A stretch of 64,000 nucleotides of DNA from Isochrysis galbana (taxonomy: Eukaryota; Haptophyta; Isochrysidales; Isochrysidaceae): assembly GCA_018136815.1 (NCBI GenBank), contig CM030934.1, forward strand, positions 1,334,979-1,398,978. Direction: 5' to 3'. The translations under genes and the position numbers were made by a program. Under the pieces are notes generated by a model. That model was given only the letters and a program-made list of their open reading frames with translations, did no database searches and was not told where the DNA came from. Positions 1-10,337 of this stretch are shown piece after piece (position 1 is the first letter of the stretch; each line of letters begins with the position of its first letter).

Positions 1-83
1 ACATACACAATTGACAATCAAAGCGAACTCGTCCCCAGCGCATAACTACGGGCGCTAGCCTCGAAACTGGGGATAGAATATAG

Positions 84-330
84 TAGTAAAAAACATCTGA
101 AGATTCAGGGCTACACACCTACTGGCTACAGGACTATCCATCTCTACTTCCACCGCCCTTATCTTCCCTTCCTCCACCTCTTCCCCTGCCGGCCCCCCTT
201 CATTTCTTTTTCTTCGGTTTCCGGGGTCCGGCCTCGGTGCACTACCTGAGGCCTGAGGCCTGGTTTGTTTGGAGTGTGGGTTCCGGGCAGGCCTTTTGGT
301 CTCTTGCTCTCGTAGGTCGTGTCCACCTGG
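84..330 (+). repeat. Dispersed repeat family A, copy 1
   Basis: It starts with GAAGATTCAGGGCTACACAC, passes through a C/T-rich stretch and then TTCTTCGGTTTCCGGGGTCC, and ends near CCGGGCAGGCCTTTTG. The same order of blocks recurs at about 16140-16290, 42575-42960 and 46075-46270, and more weakly near 4810-4860 and 5575-5650. I see no coding domain in it. The class of element is unknown. Confidence 0.65.
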
Positions 331-337
331 GTCCCGT

Positions 338-748
338 CTAGATCACATTGCCTCTAGTGGTGCCCTCTCTTGTTCGTTGTGTCCGTGGTTTACTAGTTGC
401 TCCGTTGCTTCGCTCCTTGGCCTCTACGACCGCGTGCGCGATCTTCAGCTTGGTGGCTAGTTCAACTAGCTCCTCGCTGGGTTTTAGCCCACCCTTGTCG
501 CTTATGTGAAATATGGGTCTCAAGTCGCCCATATCTATTCTTTTCTTTTTCTTGGGCTGTCTTCCCATGCCCGCTTGGGCTGTTCTCGCCGAGTCGGTTT
601 CGTATGCGAATAATAAAGCTTTACACAGGACGCTGCCCGATTGTAGGGCGGTCAAACAGTGCTTTTTTATTAGGGGTGAAAAAATGACCATCTCAGAATT
701 GAGGAAATTTGAGGATTTTCTTCGGGAGAAAGTTCCCAATACACCCAA
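338..748 (-). CDS. Hypothetical ORF, 136 codons
   Basis: Open frame with no family I recognise. The frame opens at a TTG; the first ATG is near residue 20 (about position 691). It has a basic nuclear-signal-like cluster (QPKKKKR) near residue 64 and then a mixed helical stretch. It lies directly beside a copy of repeat family A, so it may belong to a mobile element rather than a host gene. Composition is more balanced than the shadow frames around it, which is the only positive argument for coding. Confidence 0.25.
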   Translation of the reverse strand: MGVLGTFSRRKSSNFLNSEMVIFSPLIKKHCLTALQSGSVLCKALLFAYETDSARTAQAGMGRQPKKKKRIDMGDLRPIFHISDKGGLKPSEELVELATKLKIAHAVVEAKERSNGATSKPRTQRTREGTTRGNVI

Positions 749-833
749 CTAGCACATATCCGGGGCCCATTAGGACCCGGACCCCCCCCTTGGGCCCCCA
801 CAACAAAACGTAATCGAAAACAGACAAAAGACG

Positions 834-1620
834 CTAAAATCGCAAAAGCTTGAAAAGCTCAACTTCGAACCGATGCCGGGCGCGCTGCGTGCCCGTTTTC
901 GACGATCCATCCGGATGGGGGACCCCACCAGATACCAAATACGCATAGCCCACCCGGATGGTCACGCCAATCGGGCAGGCCGCGCGCCGAACCCTCGTCG
1001 AAATCACCCATCCGCCGAGCCCATTGAACGTTGAGCCGTCGCCGTCGCCGGCGGCCCGCTCCCTAATTCTATTGGAATCGATGGCCGCTCGAGAGCTGCG
1101 CCTCTTCTGTCCTGGAGTCAACTCGGACAGCGTCGGAGCGTGCGGCCCCAAGTCCAACCGTACGCTCCCGTCGATAACGCCTTGCGGGTCCGCGGACGCC
1201 TTGGTGAAGAAATCGATCGCGGCGGGCCAGACGTCGGGAAGGACGTCGAGCGCGCGCTGCTCCGGGCCGAACTTGATGGCGCGCAAGAGAGGCCAAAGAA
1301 CGGTGTCCGACAGGATAGACATCGCTCGCACCGCTGCCATGATCTCGGGAGAGGAGGCGCCCTTGAGGATGGAGCCGCGTAGCTTGCCGCCCGCCTTCTC
1401 CGCCATCATCTCCTCCTCCTCGAGGAACGTCCGAAGAGTGCCCTCCTACGTGAGCAGGCGCTCGGTCACGGCGGCGTTGAGGAAGAAGACGTACGAGCGA
1501 GATCCGCAGATGGCGAGCAGGTCCTCAACGTTTCCGAGCACGGCGTCGGTGGAGGCGTCTACCATGTCGGCAAGCCTCGCGTCCATCCACTCGCGGAACT
1601 TGGCGCCAATCGCATAGCCC
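834..1620 (-). pseudogene. Broken gene with in-frame TAG, family unknown
   Basis: Two open stretches on the minus strand lie in the same frame and are separated by one TAG at 1446-1448. Upstream is a helical segment (KFREWMDARLADMVDAS, about 1590 to 1540). Downstream, 12 codons after the stop, comes MMAEKAGGKLRGSILKG and then LWPLLRAIKFGPEQRALDV. The protein character continues across the stop, so this looks like one gene with a nonsense change rather than two genes. The 5' side runs into poly-G/C near 1628-1675, probably an intron or the end of homology. I do not recognise the family; a multicopy or transposon-derived gene is possible. Confidence 0.45.
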
Positions 1621-2021
1621 TTTGACGAGCAGGGGGGGGGTTCGGGGGGGGTCCGGGGGGGGCAGGTAAGGGGGGCCCCTGGGGAATCCTTGGACACCCA
1701 TGAGGGGTGGAAAATAGTGGTTAAAAAGCGTGAGTGACCGAGTGACCGGCCTACCAAACATCCAGGTAAAACTCTCGTAAAAGAGAGAAGAGGATGGGTT
1801 GCAGCGTTGAGTCCTGCGGTCTGCCGCGCCGGCCGCCGATTCTAGACCTTATCGTCCGGACGGGTGTGATACTTCCTGTCTCTTCGATCGTCGCGCACTA
1901 TTCTTATAGTTCGTCGTTCCGCGTTCGTACGTTCGTACCGTTCGTCGTTCGTTGCCGCTAGCCACTGGCAACTGGCAGTAGGGGAAGTAGTAGTAGTAGT
2001 TAAAGAGGAGAGGTCTATAAG

Positions 2022-3171
2022 ATGGATCGCATGGCGGACGCATCGGCGGAGGCCTTTCAGCATGTCGAGCGGGCGGGGAGCGGCGCGCGGGCGGACGGGC
2101 GGGCGTGGGGTTGCGACGATGTAAATGAGGGCACACTTCATAACGGCGCTGGAGATGCTCGCGTCGACGGAGAGGGAGACCAGCGGGAGGCGGCTGCAGC
2201 GACAGCAGCGCGGCTGTCAGCGCTCGAGGTTGCTGCCAGAGAGCAGCGCAATCGGCGCAAGCGAACGCGCGACGGTTCCGAAGCAGCGATTGGGGGAGAG
2301 ACTGGCACAGAGTATGGCCTAGACCAAGAAGTCCTCGCCCCAGGCGCCGCTGGTGCAGGCATGCTCTCCAAGCTTTTCGGGTTGCTGAAGCACTTCTCAC
2401 TCCGAGGAGCACACGAGGGCAAGAGCGAGCTTCAGCTGTACGACGCCATGCGCTCGCCTGATCGCGCTCTCCTCAGACACGGCGTTTTTGTTGCAGAAGG
2501 CTCGCTAGTCATCGAGCAGATCCTCTCCTTTTCTACGGTTGACGACTCTCCTGAACGCTTCGGCTTGAGCGATCAGTCCTTCCAGCTCTTGTCCATTCTA
2601 GCTACGGAGCAGATGCTCGCGCGCCTCGCACCAGTCATCCAACGAGCAGACGAAAGCATTGCTACACAATTCAGAGCATCCGCGCCGCACGCGGAGGATG
2701 CCCCGAGTCTCCCAGCTGCTGATACCGGGAAGGCAGCATGTATTGTCTTCAGTGGGAGCCGCTCCGACCTCTCAGAAATCACGGGCTTCAAACATTCGTC
2801 GCTATCAGCCCTCGCAATCGTTCGGCGTCCAGCAGCACCTGGGGAGACCATCACAGAGTGGCTCAGCCACCTGAAGCCAGCTCGCGGTGTTGCACGCCCC
2901 ACACTCCTCATTTTGGATGGTGTGTCAGGCGCATACTCTTCTCCCATGCTATAAGCATATCGACTACTTTTCTTGCATCCCTCACACGTAGTGTTCTGCA
3001 TCCCGCAGGTGTTACGAAGACCGAGAACGTCGGCTCGCTCTTTCGCTCAGCGCTCGCTTTCGGGATCAGTGGCGTGCTTCTATCCCCAAAATGCGCGGAC
3101 CCCCTCTATCGGAAGAGCATCCGCGCGTCAATGGGCGCATGCTTCAAAGTCCCATTCCGCATTGCTGACAG
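2022..3171 (+). CDS. SpoU/TrmH-family RNA 2'-O-methyltransferase, 3' end missing
   Basis: The family transfers methyl groups from S-adenosylmethionine to ribose 2'-OH of rRNA or tRNA through a trefoil-knot fold. Exon 1 is 2022-2919 and exon 2 is 3009-3171. The 89 bp intron is GTGTGT...CGCAG, and splicing restores LILDGVTKTENVGSLFR, the family motif 1 with its N-x-G-x-x-x-R. Motif 2 follows as GVLLSPKCADP and RASMGACFKVPF. Before the catalytic domain (residues about 130-170) is a substrate-binding-like segment with FVAEGSLVIEQ. The first 100 residues are charged and contain a basic RNRRKRTRDG cluster, possibly a nuclear signal. Exon 2 ends at a good donor (ACAG|GTAGGG). Motif 3 is not seen and must lie in or beyond the 3317-3416 gap. 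The exact RNA target cannot be told. Confidence 0.85.
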
Positions 3172-3316
3172 GTAGGGGCAGCCGCCCGTGCGCCCGCCCC
3201 CTTTCTTCGATGCTTAGGTTGTACTACCCTTTCGCACTTGTGAGCTGGATTCTCTGTCTCGCGTGCTCAAGACGTCAGAGCCTCGATTGATGCCTTCATG
3301 CTCAGAGACGTCTGAC

Positions 3317-3416
3317 NNNNNNNNNNNNNNNNNNNNNNNNNNNNNNNNNNNNNNNNNNNNNNNNNNNNNNNNNNNNNNNNNNNNNNNNNNNNNNNNNNNN
3401 NNNNNNNNNNNNNNNN
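3317..3416. other. Assembly gap of 100 N
   Basis: Exactly 100 N, the conventional length for a gap of unknown size. The SpoU gene on the plus strand and the alginate-lyase-family gene on the minus strand both run into it, so both 3' ends are incomplete and the reading across the gap on either strand is not meaningful. Confidence 0.99.
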
Positions 3417-4320
3417 GTGCTGTCGTCTGCTTCACGACGAGTTCATCCTCACCGATCCACTTGGCAATGGACATGTATACCACGTCGTACCACGCGCCAT
3501 GATTCGACACGTGGTTGTCGTGTAGCTTTTGAATATTTGGGTTGTCAACACTGATGAACATCAAGAAAGCGTGGAACCATCGAGTGAGTGCGTCGCGCTC
3601 AGGGAAGGTCAGCGCGTCCTGAATTATGGTGATAGCATCGAGCAGACGCGTCAAGTCCCAGAAATCGATGACGCAGTCGGAAGACCCGTACCGACGATCT
3701 AAGATGGTGCTGTTCGGTATGATCTGGCTGTACCACAGCCGGGGGTGCATCGCCGTGGCAGGGTCGATGAACCAGGATCGCAGTTGGCCAACCGCAAACT
3801 GCAACGCTTTCCGGTTGGACTCATGTTTGGGATTTATCGCGACGAAAAAGGCTGCCGTCTGCACGTCATGCGACATCTGTCGGAAGCGCTCATAGTCCAA
3901 ATTCACAGAGGCCTCCACGTTGAACTTGCCATCACATATGATCCATGCGTTATCATGGCATTGTAGAACACTCGCAGGGTGTTCTCTACGCCCGTAGTTC
4001 ATGCACTCTGTCGGCCTCGACTTGCACGGCCATGCGTACGGAACAAAGGTCATGTAGTCCCGCTTGTCTCCAGACCCGGGCACCAGCTCCTTCTGTGTGG
4101 GGCTGAAGAACTTCCCCCCGTTCTGCTCAAAGGCGGCATAGGCCGAATCGAACTTCTTCTTATGGTGAGCAATCCAGCCGTGAGGTGCCTGTGCCTCGGA
4201 CGAAACGAGGGCGGCCAGAACACTATGATTGTACAAGAGCGCGGGCCAGAACGACTGCTTCCATGTGTACCGGTCGTCGCGAGGTATGGCCAAGATCGCT
4301 GCGAGAGCGAACATGGGCAT
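3417..4320 (-). CDS. Alginate-lyase-family protein (PF05426-like), C-terminus in gap
   Basis: Members of this fold cleave uronate polysaccharides by beta-elimination, though many are uncharacterised. The family pattern is clear: KRDYMTFVPYAWP near residue 85, an RRE block, DYERFRQMSHDVQTAAFFVA, then WFIDPATAMHPRLWYSQIIP, VIDFWDLTRLLDAI and NHGAWYDVVYMSIAKWIG near residue 275. NHG-WYDV is the most conserved catalytic-region motif of the family. I chose the ATG at 4320; the open frame extends upstream without another ATG before 4344. The first residues (MPMFALAAILA) look like a short secretory signal, which suits an extracellular or vacuolar enzyme. The reading stops at the N gap at about residue 301, and the short sequence beyond the gap does not resemble the family's C-terminus. 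A poly-G run (poly-C on the coding strand) lies about 60 bp upstream. Confidence 0.85.
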
Positions 4321-4400
4321 AGCCGGCGCGACCCCTCCGCTCAATGATGTTGGAGTTGTTAGGGTGGCCCGGTGGTAGAAGGGAGGGGGGGGGGGAGGGC

Positions 4401-4456
4401 GTTCCGCGCGAGTTCCCTTTCATCAATGCATTGATGAGAGGCAACTCACGCGGAAC
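4401..4456. repeat. Near-perfect palindrome, 28 bp arms
   Basis: The arms pair at 25 of 28 positions around a centre CATCAATGCATTGATG. It sits between the poly-G run upstream of the alginate-lyase-family gene and a row of short tandem duplications. It could form a hairpin or be a relic of an element's ends. Confidence 0.8.
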
Positions 4457-4574
4457 GACCTCCCCTCATCATTCGTGCGAGGGGCGAGAGGGGCGCGCTG
4501 AAGGTGAAGGGGGGGGGGGCATCACTCCAGCGCGCTATGTAAAGTTTACCGAGGACGAACGACGTCTGCAGCAG

Positions 4575-4712
4575 GGACACCATGCTCCTCAGCCGCAGGG
4601 CTGGGGCATGCTCCTCAGCTGCAGGGCTGGGGCCAGCGTGCGACTGCGACTGGGCAGGGTCCATCCATACCTCTCCCAACTGGGTAGGGTCCATCCATAC
4701 CTCTCCCACCAA
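4575..4712 (+). repeat. Two short tandem duplications
   Basis: First, a 26 bp unit (ATGCTCCTCAGC...GGGCTGGGGC) occurs twice in a row around 4580-4632. Second, a 31 bp unit containing AGGGTCCATCCATACCTCTC occurs twice at about 4655-4712. Both pairs are nearly identical and so fairly recent. No gene is seen here. Confidence 0.8.
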
Positions 4713-4849
4713 CTCCCTGCAGATGGGAAGCAGAAGTAGTCGAGGGCAGTTGAGTGAAGCACATGTGCAGCAAACGTGGGACGACGGTGCGAGCTCATCC
4801 TGGAGAAACATTAATAAGTTCTCAAGATTCCGGGCTAACTCCTACGACA

Positions 4850-5575
4850 GTCTAGGTTTCCTACATGGGAAACACACAGAATCTGCCTCCAAACACAGCA
4901 AAAACACTGTGCTTTTGCCTTTGAAAGAAACACAGAAAAAACAGCGGGAAACACAGATACACAGATACAGGGGGGGGGCGGGGGGCGGGCGGGGGGGGGG
5001 GGGGCGTCGACCGTCGACCACCGAGCACCCCACCACCACCACGATGCACGCCTCCACCAACCCAAACCCCGACCGAGCCTCGCGCTCCGCCAGCACGCAC
5101 TGCACTGCCGCCACCGCCCGCCCGGACACGCCACGGCCGGCAGATGAGTCTACTGCTCCAAGTGAGCATATCATTAAGCAACTGATGCGTTGATGACAGA
5201 TTATTGTGTCTCCATCTCTATGTTTGCTTGGAAACTATTTGTGGCGTTTGGTGGGTGTGAGTAAGGTAGGTGTAGGTGTAGGTGTAGGTGTGTGCTGTGT
5301 GATGTGTGATGTGTGGTGCGTGCATGGATGGTATTGGTATTGGTATTGTGGGTTTGAGCTCTCTCTCTCTTGTTTGTGTGTGTGGAGTGTGTGTGTGTGG
5401 AGAGTGAGAGTGGAGAGCGGAGTGTGGCTGCTCGCGGCGCTGCGCGCCGCGCGCTGCTTTTGGATGTGCTCGCGGCGCTGCGCGTCCCTTGCCCAAACAC
5501 ATCGAAACACGGCTGTTTTTGCCCCTGGTAGAAACACGCTGTTCCTGTGTTTCCCTTGTAGGCTAGGTTTCTCTA
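4850..5575. repeat. Candidate element with diverged inverted ends, and low-complexity core
   Basis: CCTACATGGGAAACACACAG near 4858 is matched in inverse orientation near 5546-5570 (CCTGTGTTTCCCTTGTAGG), and GAAACAC/CAAAAACA motifs recur just inside both ends. The interior holds a poly-G run (4970-5004), TGTAGG and TATTGG hexamer repeats (5265-5350) and a duplicated CTCGCGGCGCTGCGCG (5430-5490). No protein domain was recognised. The inverted ends are imperfect. Confidence 0.35.
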
Positions 5576-5639
5576 CCTTACTACCGACATCGCCCTTATC
5601 TCCTTCCCCTCGCCTCTTCCGCTTCCCCCCTTCACCCTT

Positions 5640-6390
5640 CATCTTCGGGGGCGCGGGCCGCGAGCTGCACTCCCACGCCCGCGCTGGGCCTGCCCTCGAG
5701 CCTCGAGCTAACTCCTAACTCCCCCTCTGTCCCTGGTCGCTAGGCATACAGGAGACTCTGGGCGGCTCCCATGGCCAGCGAGACGCGCGTGGGAGAGGCA
5801 GGGGGGGCCTAGGGCTGAGCCCCTGCCTCCACTGCCCCCTGAGCAAACGTGGGACGACGAAGGGTGAGAGTGGAGAGAGGGAGAGGTGGGGGTTTGCACG
5901 TTTGCACCCCCCCCCGATGGAATGTAGTGAGAAATGGGCCCCGTTTGCGTTAGCAAACGGGTGAGGGGCGGCTGGCGGCAGGTTGGACACGGCGAGAAGG
6001 GAGTGGCTCAATGGCGAGGAGAGTATCCCAGGTGGCGCAGGCTACTCGAGTGCCGCAGTCATTTATTTCTTGAGGACCGCTCACGGCGCGAGCTGGTAAG
6101 GGCCGTTCTTCTTGGTTTAGAGAGTTCCCCCTCCCCCCCCAGTGCTTTTCTCCCGGAGAGTCGCCCGACGTAGGTCGGTCCGCCTCAATGGGTTTTCCCT
6201 TATTTTAACTTGTGGGGGGTTAGAATGGGAGCCGGGGGCCTGCGAGGGGGGAGATGTGGAGGGGTGCATAGGTGTATGTATCTGTGACAGCAACATGCGT
6301 CGAGGCGTACGGGCAGGTGCGCTAAGGGTTGTCGTGTTAGTACCAGGGCTAGTGAGAGTAGCGGTACTAGGTACTATAATGACTAATGCT
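5640..6390 (+). repeat. Repeat family J, core plus one arm
   Basis: It carries the GC-rich core found inverted at about 17966-18280 and then an arm matching 18281-18715. Landmarks are CGTTTGCGTTAGCAAACGGG, GTCGGTCCGCCTCAATGGG and CTTGTGGGGGGTTAGAATGG in that order. The second arm seen in the full copy at 17.56-18.72 kb is absent. It is followed by a short TTG microsatellite at about 6403-6418. Confidence 0.8.
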
Positions 6391-7094
6391 TAGTTATATT
6401 ATTGTTGTTGTTGTTGTGGCTTGCGCCACCAGGGATAGATTCGTGTTCATGACTAAGGCGCCTTTATCGTTGGTCTTGAAGACAGGGTGCTGAGATCGTG
6501 AATACAACATGGCGATACATCGACGCGCTTTAACGCAACCAACCATCGAGACAATGAATACAGACTCCATACGTATGGCGCAGCATGATGGTGGCGACGT
6601 GCCATGTATGGCGATGCCACAACCACGCGCAGCGTGGCAGACACGCTCTATACACGCTCGCATAGCAAGTGCCGCATGCTCCAACGCACGGATGAGTGCG
6701 CACATGCCACATGGTGAAAGCGCGCTTCCAAATGGTAAAAAAATACACAATTCAAGCTACAAGTGCTCGTGAACGTCAGGATGCACATCTCTTCCCGGAG
6801 ACGTTGCAGGGCCTGTGAGCAGAATGCCAGTACTCGTGCGGTTGGACTGGCCCGTAAGAGCATATGTGTTCATGCACGCGTAGAGAAAATCGGCAAGATC
6901 GCCTAGGCTTGAGGTCCAACATAAGGTCGACTTGATTAGTCCGAGGCAGGATGATTGCGATACCGTAGTCAAACACGTCGTAGACGATTCGGAGGCTGAA
7001 AGGCATGGCCTGCAAAGCCACACATGCAGAGCGTCGCGACGTGTGCATCTTAGCAGCCGCACTGCACGAGGAGACGCAGCATGGATCATATATC
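6391..7094. other. Intergenic stretch, nothing recognised
   Basis: Apart from the short TTG repeat at its start I see no domain, repeat-family match or convincing coding frame. Open frames on both strands have poor composition. It probably holds the 3' flank of the GUCD1-like gene. Confidence 0.5.
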
Positions 7095-8021
7095 TCACAC
7101 AGTGTAGGTGTTGCCCATGACCGCGAGCGGCGGCTGATCCAACGGGATCACAAGCAGGTCCTCGTCGGTGCCGTGGGATTTTCGAGCGGCATTCAAATTT
7201 TCGTCAGGAATAAATGTGTAGTCATCGGCCCCAGCTGGGTCAAGGATGTAGTATCCTTGTAGCTGAGCATTGTACGAAGTGATCAAGATGTAGTGGCCGA
7301 GGTATCCACCAGTGCTGAAGCCCGTCTCAAAGGCCCCCGTTGCGATGCTGCTAAATGCGCTCAATATGTTTCCAATACTTGAGCCCAGCCGCGCCCCAAA
7401 GTTCAAGTCAGTACCCTCTAGCGCCTCCGAGTTCGTCTTCACCGCAGGACGGTATAGGTGTCTACGGTCAACCAAACCAATTATGAGGTTGCCCCCTCTT
7501 GTGTGCGCTCCGCTGCAAATCGAACGGAGCTCCGAGGGCGAGAGTGACTTGGACTCTATAGCTATATTACATTCGCGTGCACGCTCAAAGAGAGAGTTCA
7601 CCCGCGACGCATCGTGGTCAAGCGTGAGACGGTAGAAGGCCTTCTCCCTATGGGATGGGTCGACACCTATTGTCGTGGTAAGGTACCGGTACCGCACACC
7701 GAATTCGCGCCTGGAGGGGGGGGGGTCGGCGGAGAGTGATGAACACCAATGAGTATTGAGTAACTAGGCCTCCCACGCGCACATGCCCGTCTCGCCGTGG
7801 CATGCTAAGGCTTGGTCTCACAGCACAAAGGCGAGGTCGACGGTCCAGATCGACGAGGACGGCACCCTCTGGCGGAGCTTAGCGAGGCTGCACTGGGAGG
7901 CGGGGACTCCGAGCGCGCGGAGTGCCATCTCGGTGCACGCGAGGCCGCAGTCCCAATTGAACGACTGCCGCACGTGCGGCACGTGCAGCCCCGCGCGCGC
8001 CAACGAGCCGCCACGGCCCAT
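7095..8021 (-). CDS. GUCD1/GC1-type guanylyl-cyclase-family protein
   Basis: The family (PF09778; plant GC1, animal GUCD1) has a cysteine-peptidase-like fold; plant GC1 is reported to make cGMP, and animal members are less clear. Exon 1 is 8021-7822 and exon 2 is 7710-7095, with a 111 bp intron (GTGAG...CCAG). Splicing gives LAFVLREFGVRYRYLTTTIG, continuous with the family. Exon 1 has VPHVRQSFNWDCGLACTEM and SSSIWTVDLAFV, including the conserved DCGLAC. Exon 2 has LGHYILITSYNAQ, the conserved GHY, followed by YILDPAG and AARKSHGTDEDLLVIPLD. The predicted length of 271 residues is usual for GC1. I chose the ATG at 8021; the frame upstream is open but has no other ATG and is low complexity. No obvious targeting signal is seen. 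Confidence 0.88.
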
Positions 8022-8129
8022 CGAGGCGAAGAGCCGCCCGCGCCCGTCTCTCTCGCTCTCCTCCCTACTCACTCTCTCTCCGTCTCTTCCTGATTCTCTC
8101 CTCAAGTTTTCGTGAGTTACAGAGCACTC

Positions 8130-8440
8130 CTACGTAATGAAGCGAGCACATGGAATACACGCGAGAAACTCACTTCCCGTCGGTCTCCTCATAGAGTATT
8201 GCATCCCTTTCCATTCCCTCTCTCTCTCTCTCTCTTGTTCCCCCCCCCCGTTCTCTCGTGGTCTCTCTCTTCTGCTCTCGCCCCCCCCCTGCCTGTTCTC
8301 CTCCCCCTGCCTCTGCTGCCTGCTACCAGACCCCGCCCACCTGTGGAGCAGGAGGAGGGAGTACTTTAGAATACTCTCTCTCTCTCTCTCTCTACTCACG
8401 GCCTCGCGCCCACCACACACCTCTCGGCGCAGAACTCCTC
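8130..8440. repeat. CT-rich low-complexity tract upstream of GUCD1-like gene
   Basis: CT microsatellites (8218-8236 and 8372-8393) and C homopolymers (about 8238-8247 and 8281-8289) on the plus strand. It lies about 200 bp upstream of the start codon at 8021 and may be part of the promoter region. No protein is predicted. Confidence 0.6.
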
Positions 8441-8752
8441 GAGGCTAGCTAGCATGAGCTAGGATGTCCCCTACATATGGGGCCCAGAAGAGCAGCCAAC
8501 TCTAAAGTAGTAAGTAGATCAGAGTTTCCCTATATTGAGGGCCAGCTCGCGCCGCGACAAGCCAACGACGTTGCGTCGAGACCGATGACGTCACCCCTCG
8601 GACTAGAAAACTTTGTGCAACACCACTCCCCTCCCCCACAGCGTGAACGCCTCCGTCCGCTGCTTGTTGCCCCTTGTTCACGTTTCCGTGTGTGCGGCTT
8701 CTGTGGAGTACCTGGAGCCTGGCGGGCCTAGACTAATTATTTCGTGCTAGGC

Positions 8753-10133
8753 CATACAGTAAGGGTGCACCATTAAGAAACCACCCCATTAAGGAAAGTA
8801 TAGAAGCAAATTGGCCGTCCATGAGCTAAGAAAGCTCTATGGCGCAAGAGCGCCCCCGCCATAGATAAGAAACTGGTTCGTAAGAAAATCCCTATGCGGT
8901 TGGTCGTGTCGGGTACTGTTTGCGGCTGCGTTTACGTTCACATTGAGTTCGGAGCTCGCGCGCTGCGCGCTGCGCGCGCCAAGCAAGGTACAATCTGCCA
9001 TATGCGCCTTACCTTTACCTATATGACAGTAGGAGTAGCAATCCACAGTCTCATGCTTATACATTCAAGCTCTAGATGTACTACCCACCTCCCCACCCAC
9101 CACCCACAACACCAACACCCAACACCAACACCCCTGCCCCTGCCTGCTCATCGAGACCCCGCGACCCCGCGCGTCAGACGTCACTCACTCTCACTCTCTC
9201 TCTCTCCGCTTCCTATTCCTATCTGCGATACTATCTCACCACTCACCACCACCACTGATTGCACTAGCCACACTCTCCCTCTCCAACAACACGGCGGGGG
9301 GATGGGGGGCTTTACATAAAGGAACGAGAGAGTGAAATTATAGAAGAGGGAGGGGGGGGTCGTTTCGCAAGCTGAGTAAGGGGCGGGGGGGGCGGGGGGG
9401 GGGGGGGGGAAGAGAAGAGGGCCAAGGAGAGATAAGCTTATGGTAAGCCCATGAGAAGAAGTGGTGGACCCAGAAAATAATAGAATAATATGAGGTGTAC
9501 ACGTAATAAGATGAGGTGTATACCTGCATTACTGAAGCAAGAAGATGGGTGTTGAGAACGTCCCTCTCCAACGAGACCCAAGGGGTCAGAAGGTAAGAAC
9601 GTGAAAGAGAGAAGAGAGAGGATGAGAAGAGAGAGCATGAGAAGAGAGGGGATGAGAAGAGAGAAGATGTGAGAGGAGATAGAAGAGAGAAGAGAAAATC
9701 TAGGTGTTGACCGAAACTCTGCAAATCTCGTCTATACCCCCCTCCCCCCGCCCAACCAGACGTCCTTGCAATCATTTCGCGGGGGCGATCGGCGATCACT
9801 GCTCACTGCTCGTCACTCATCTCCACGCTGGCCCTTGTTTTCTAAGTACAAAAATTGGCAAAAACCTAGTTTTTCGCAACGTAAGCTCATCGGACAGCGA
9901 GGAAGAGAGGAGGTGAGGCGCCACCGTAGACCGTAGCAAGAAACTAGGGGCGCCGGTCACCATCACAAGAAAGCAGCACGCTGAGAAACCTCTATACATA
10001 TTGTAGCTCTCGGCAATCCGCGCAAGAAACAAGAAACCCAGCTTAAGAAACTCCTATGGTCTCGCGGCCGATCGCTAAGGAAAGTATAGAGGACAAAATT
10101 CTCTGTTTTCTTAATGGTGCGCCCCTACTGTAT
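8753..10133. mobile_element. Non-autonomous DNA element with 28 bp terminal inverted repeats
   Basis: The left end reads CATACAGTAAGGGTGCACCA then TTAAGAAA. The right end near 10106-10133, read inverted, gives CATACAGTAGGGGCGCACCA then TTAAGAAA, differing at only two positions. Just inside each end is a subterminal motif AAGGAAAGTATAGA, and AAGAAAC motifs recur near 8865 and 9940-10045. The inside holds GA/CT-rich DNA, CACCAACACC repeats (9090-9140) and a poly-G run (9384-9409), but no transposase domain. The superfamily is unknown; I could not find a clear target-site duplication. Confidence 0.6.
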
Positions 10134-10337
10134 GCCGCTCCACCCTCAGAAAACAAGGTGGCGAAAAGGGGATGGCGGATGGCGGCGGGTAAGCTTGAGC
10201 GCTTGTGTGTGTGTGTGTGTGTGTGTGCTGGGGCGAAGCTGGCGGCGCGCGGCGGCGAGGGAAAAGGAGGGAAGCGTCGAAGCGTCGCCCCTCTCCTGCG
10301 GGTGGGCTTCCCTCTTCCCTCTTGCTTCTTTTCCCCA

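Noticed and set aside
958..1617. 219-residue plus-strand frame
   Set aside because: It lies antisense to the broken minus-strand gene, has Ser/Arg-rich shadow composition and no recognisable motif.
3214..3316. Minus-strand continuation of the alginate-lyase frame beyond the N gap
   Set aside because: The frame across a gap of unknown size is arbitrary, and the residues do not resemble the family's C-terminus.
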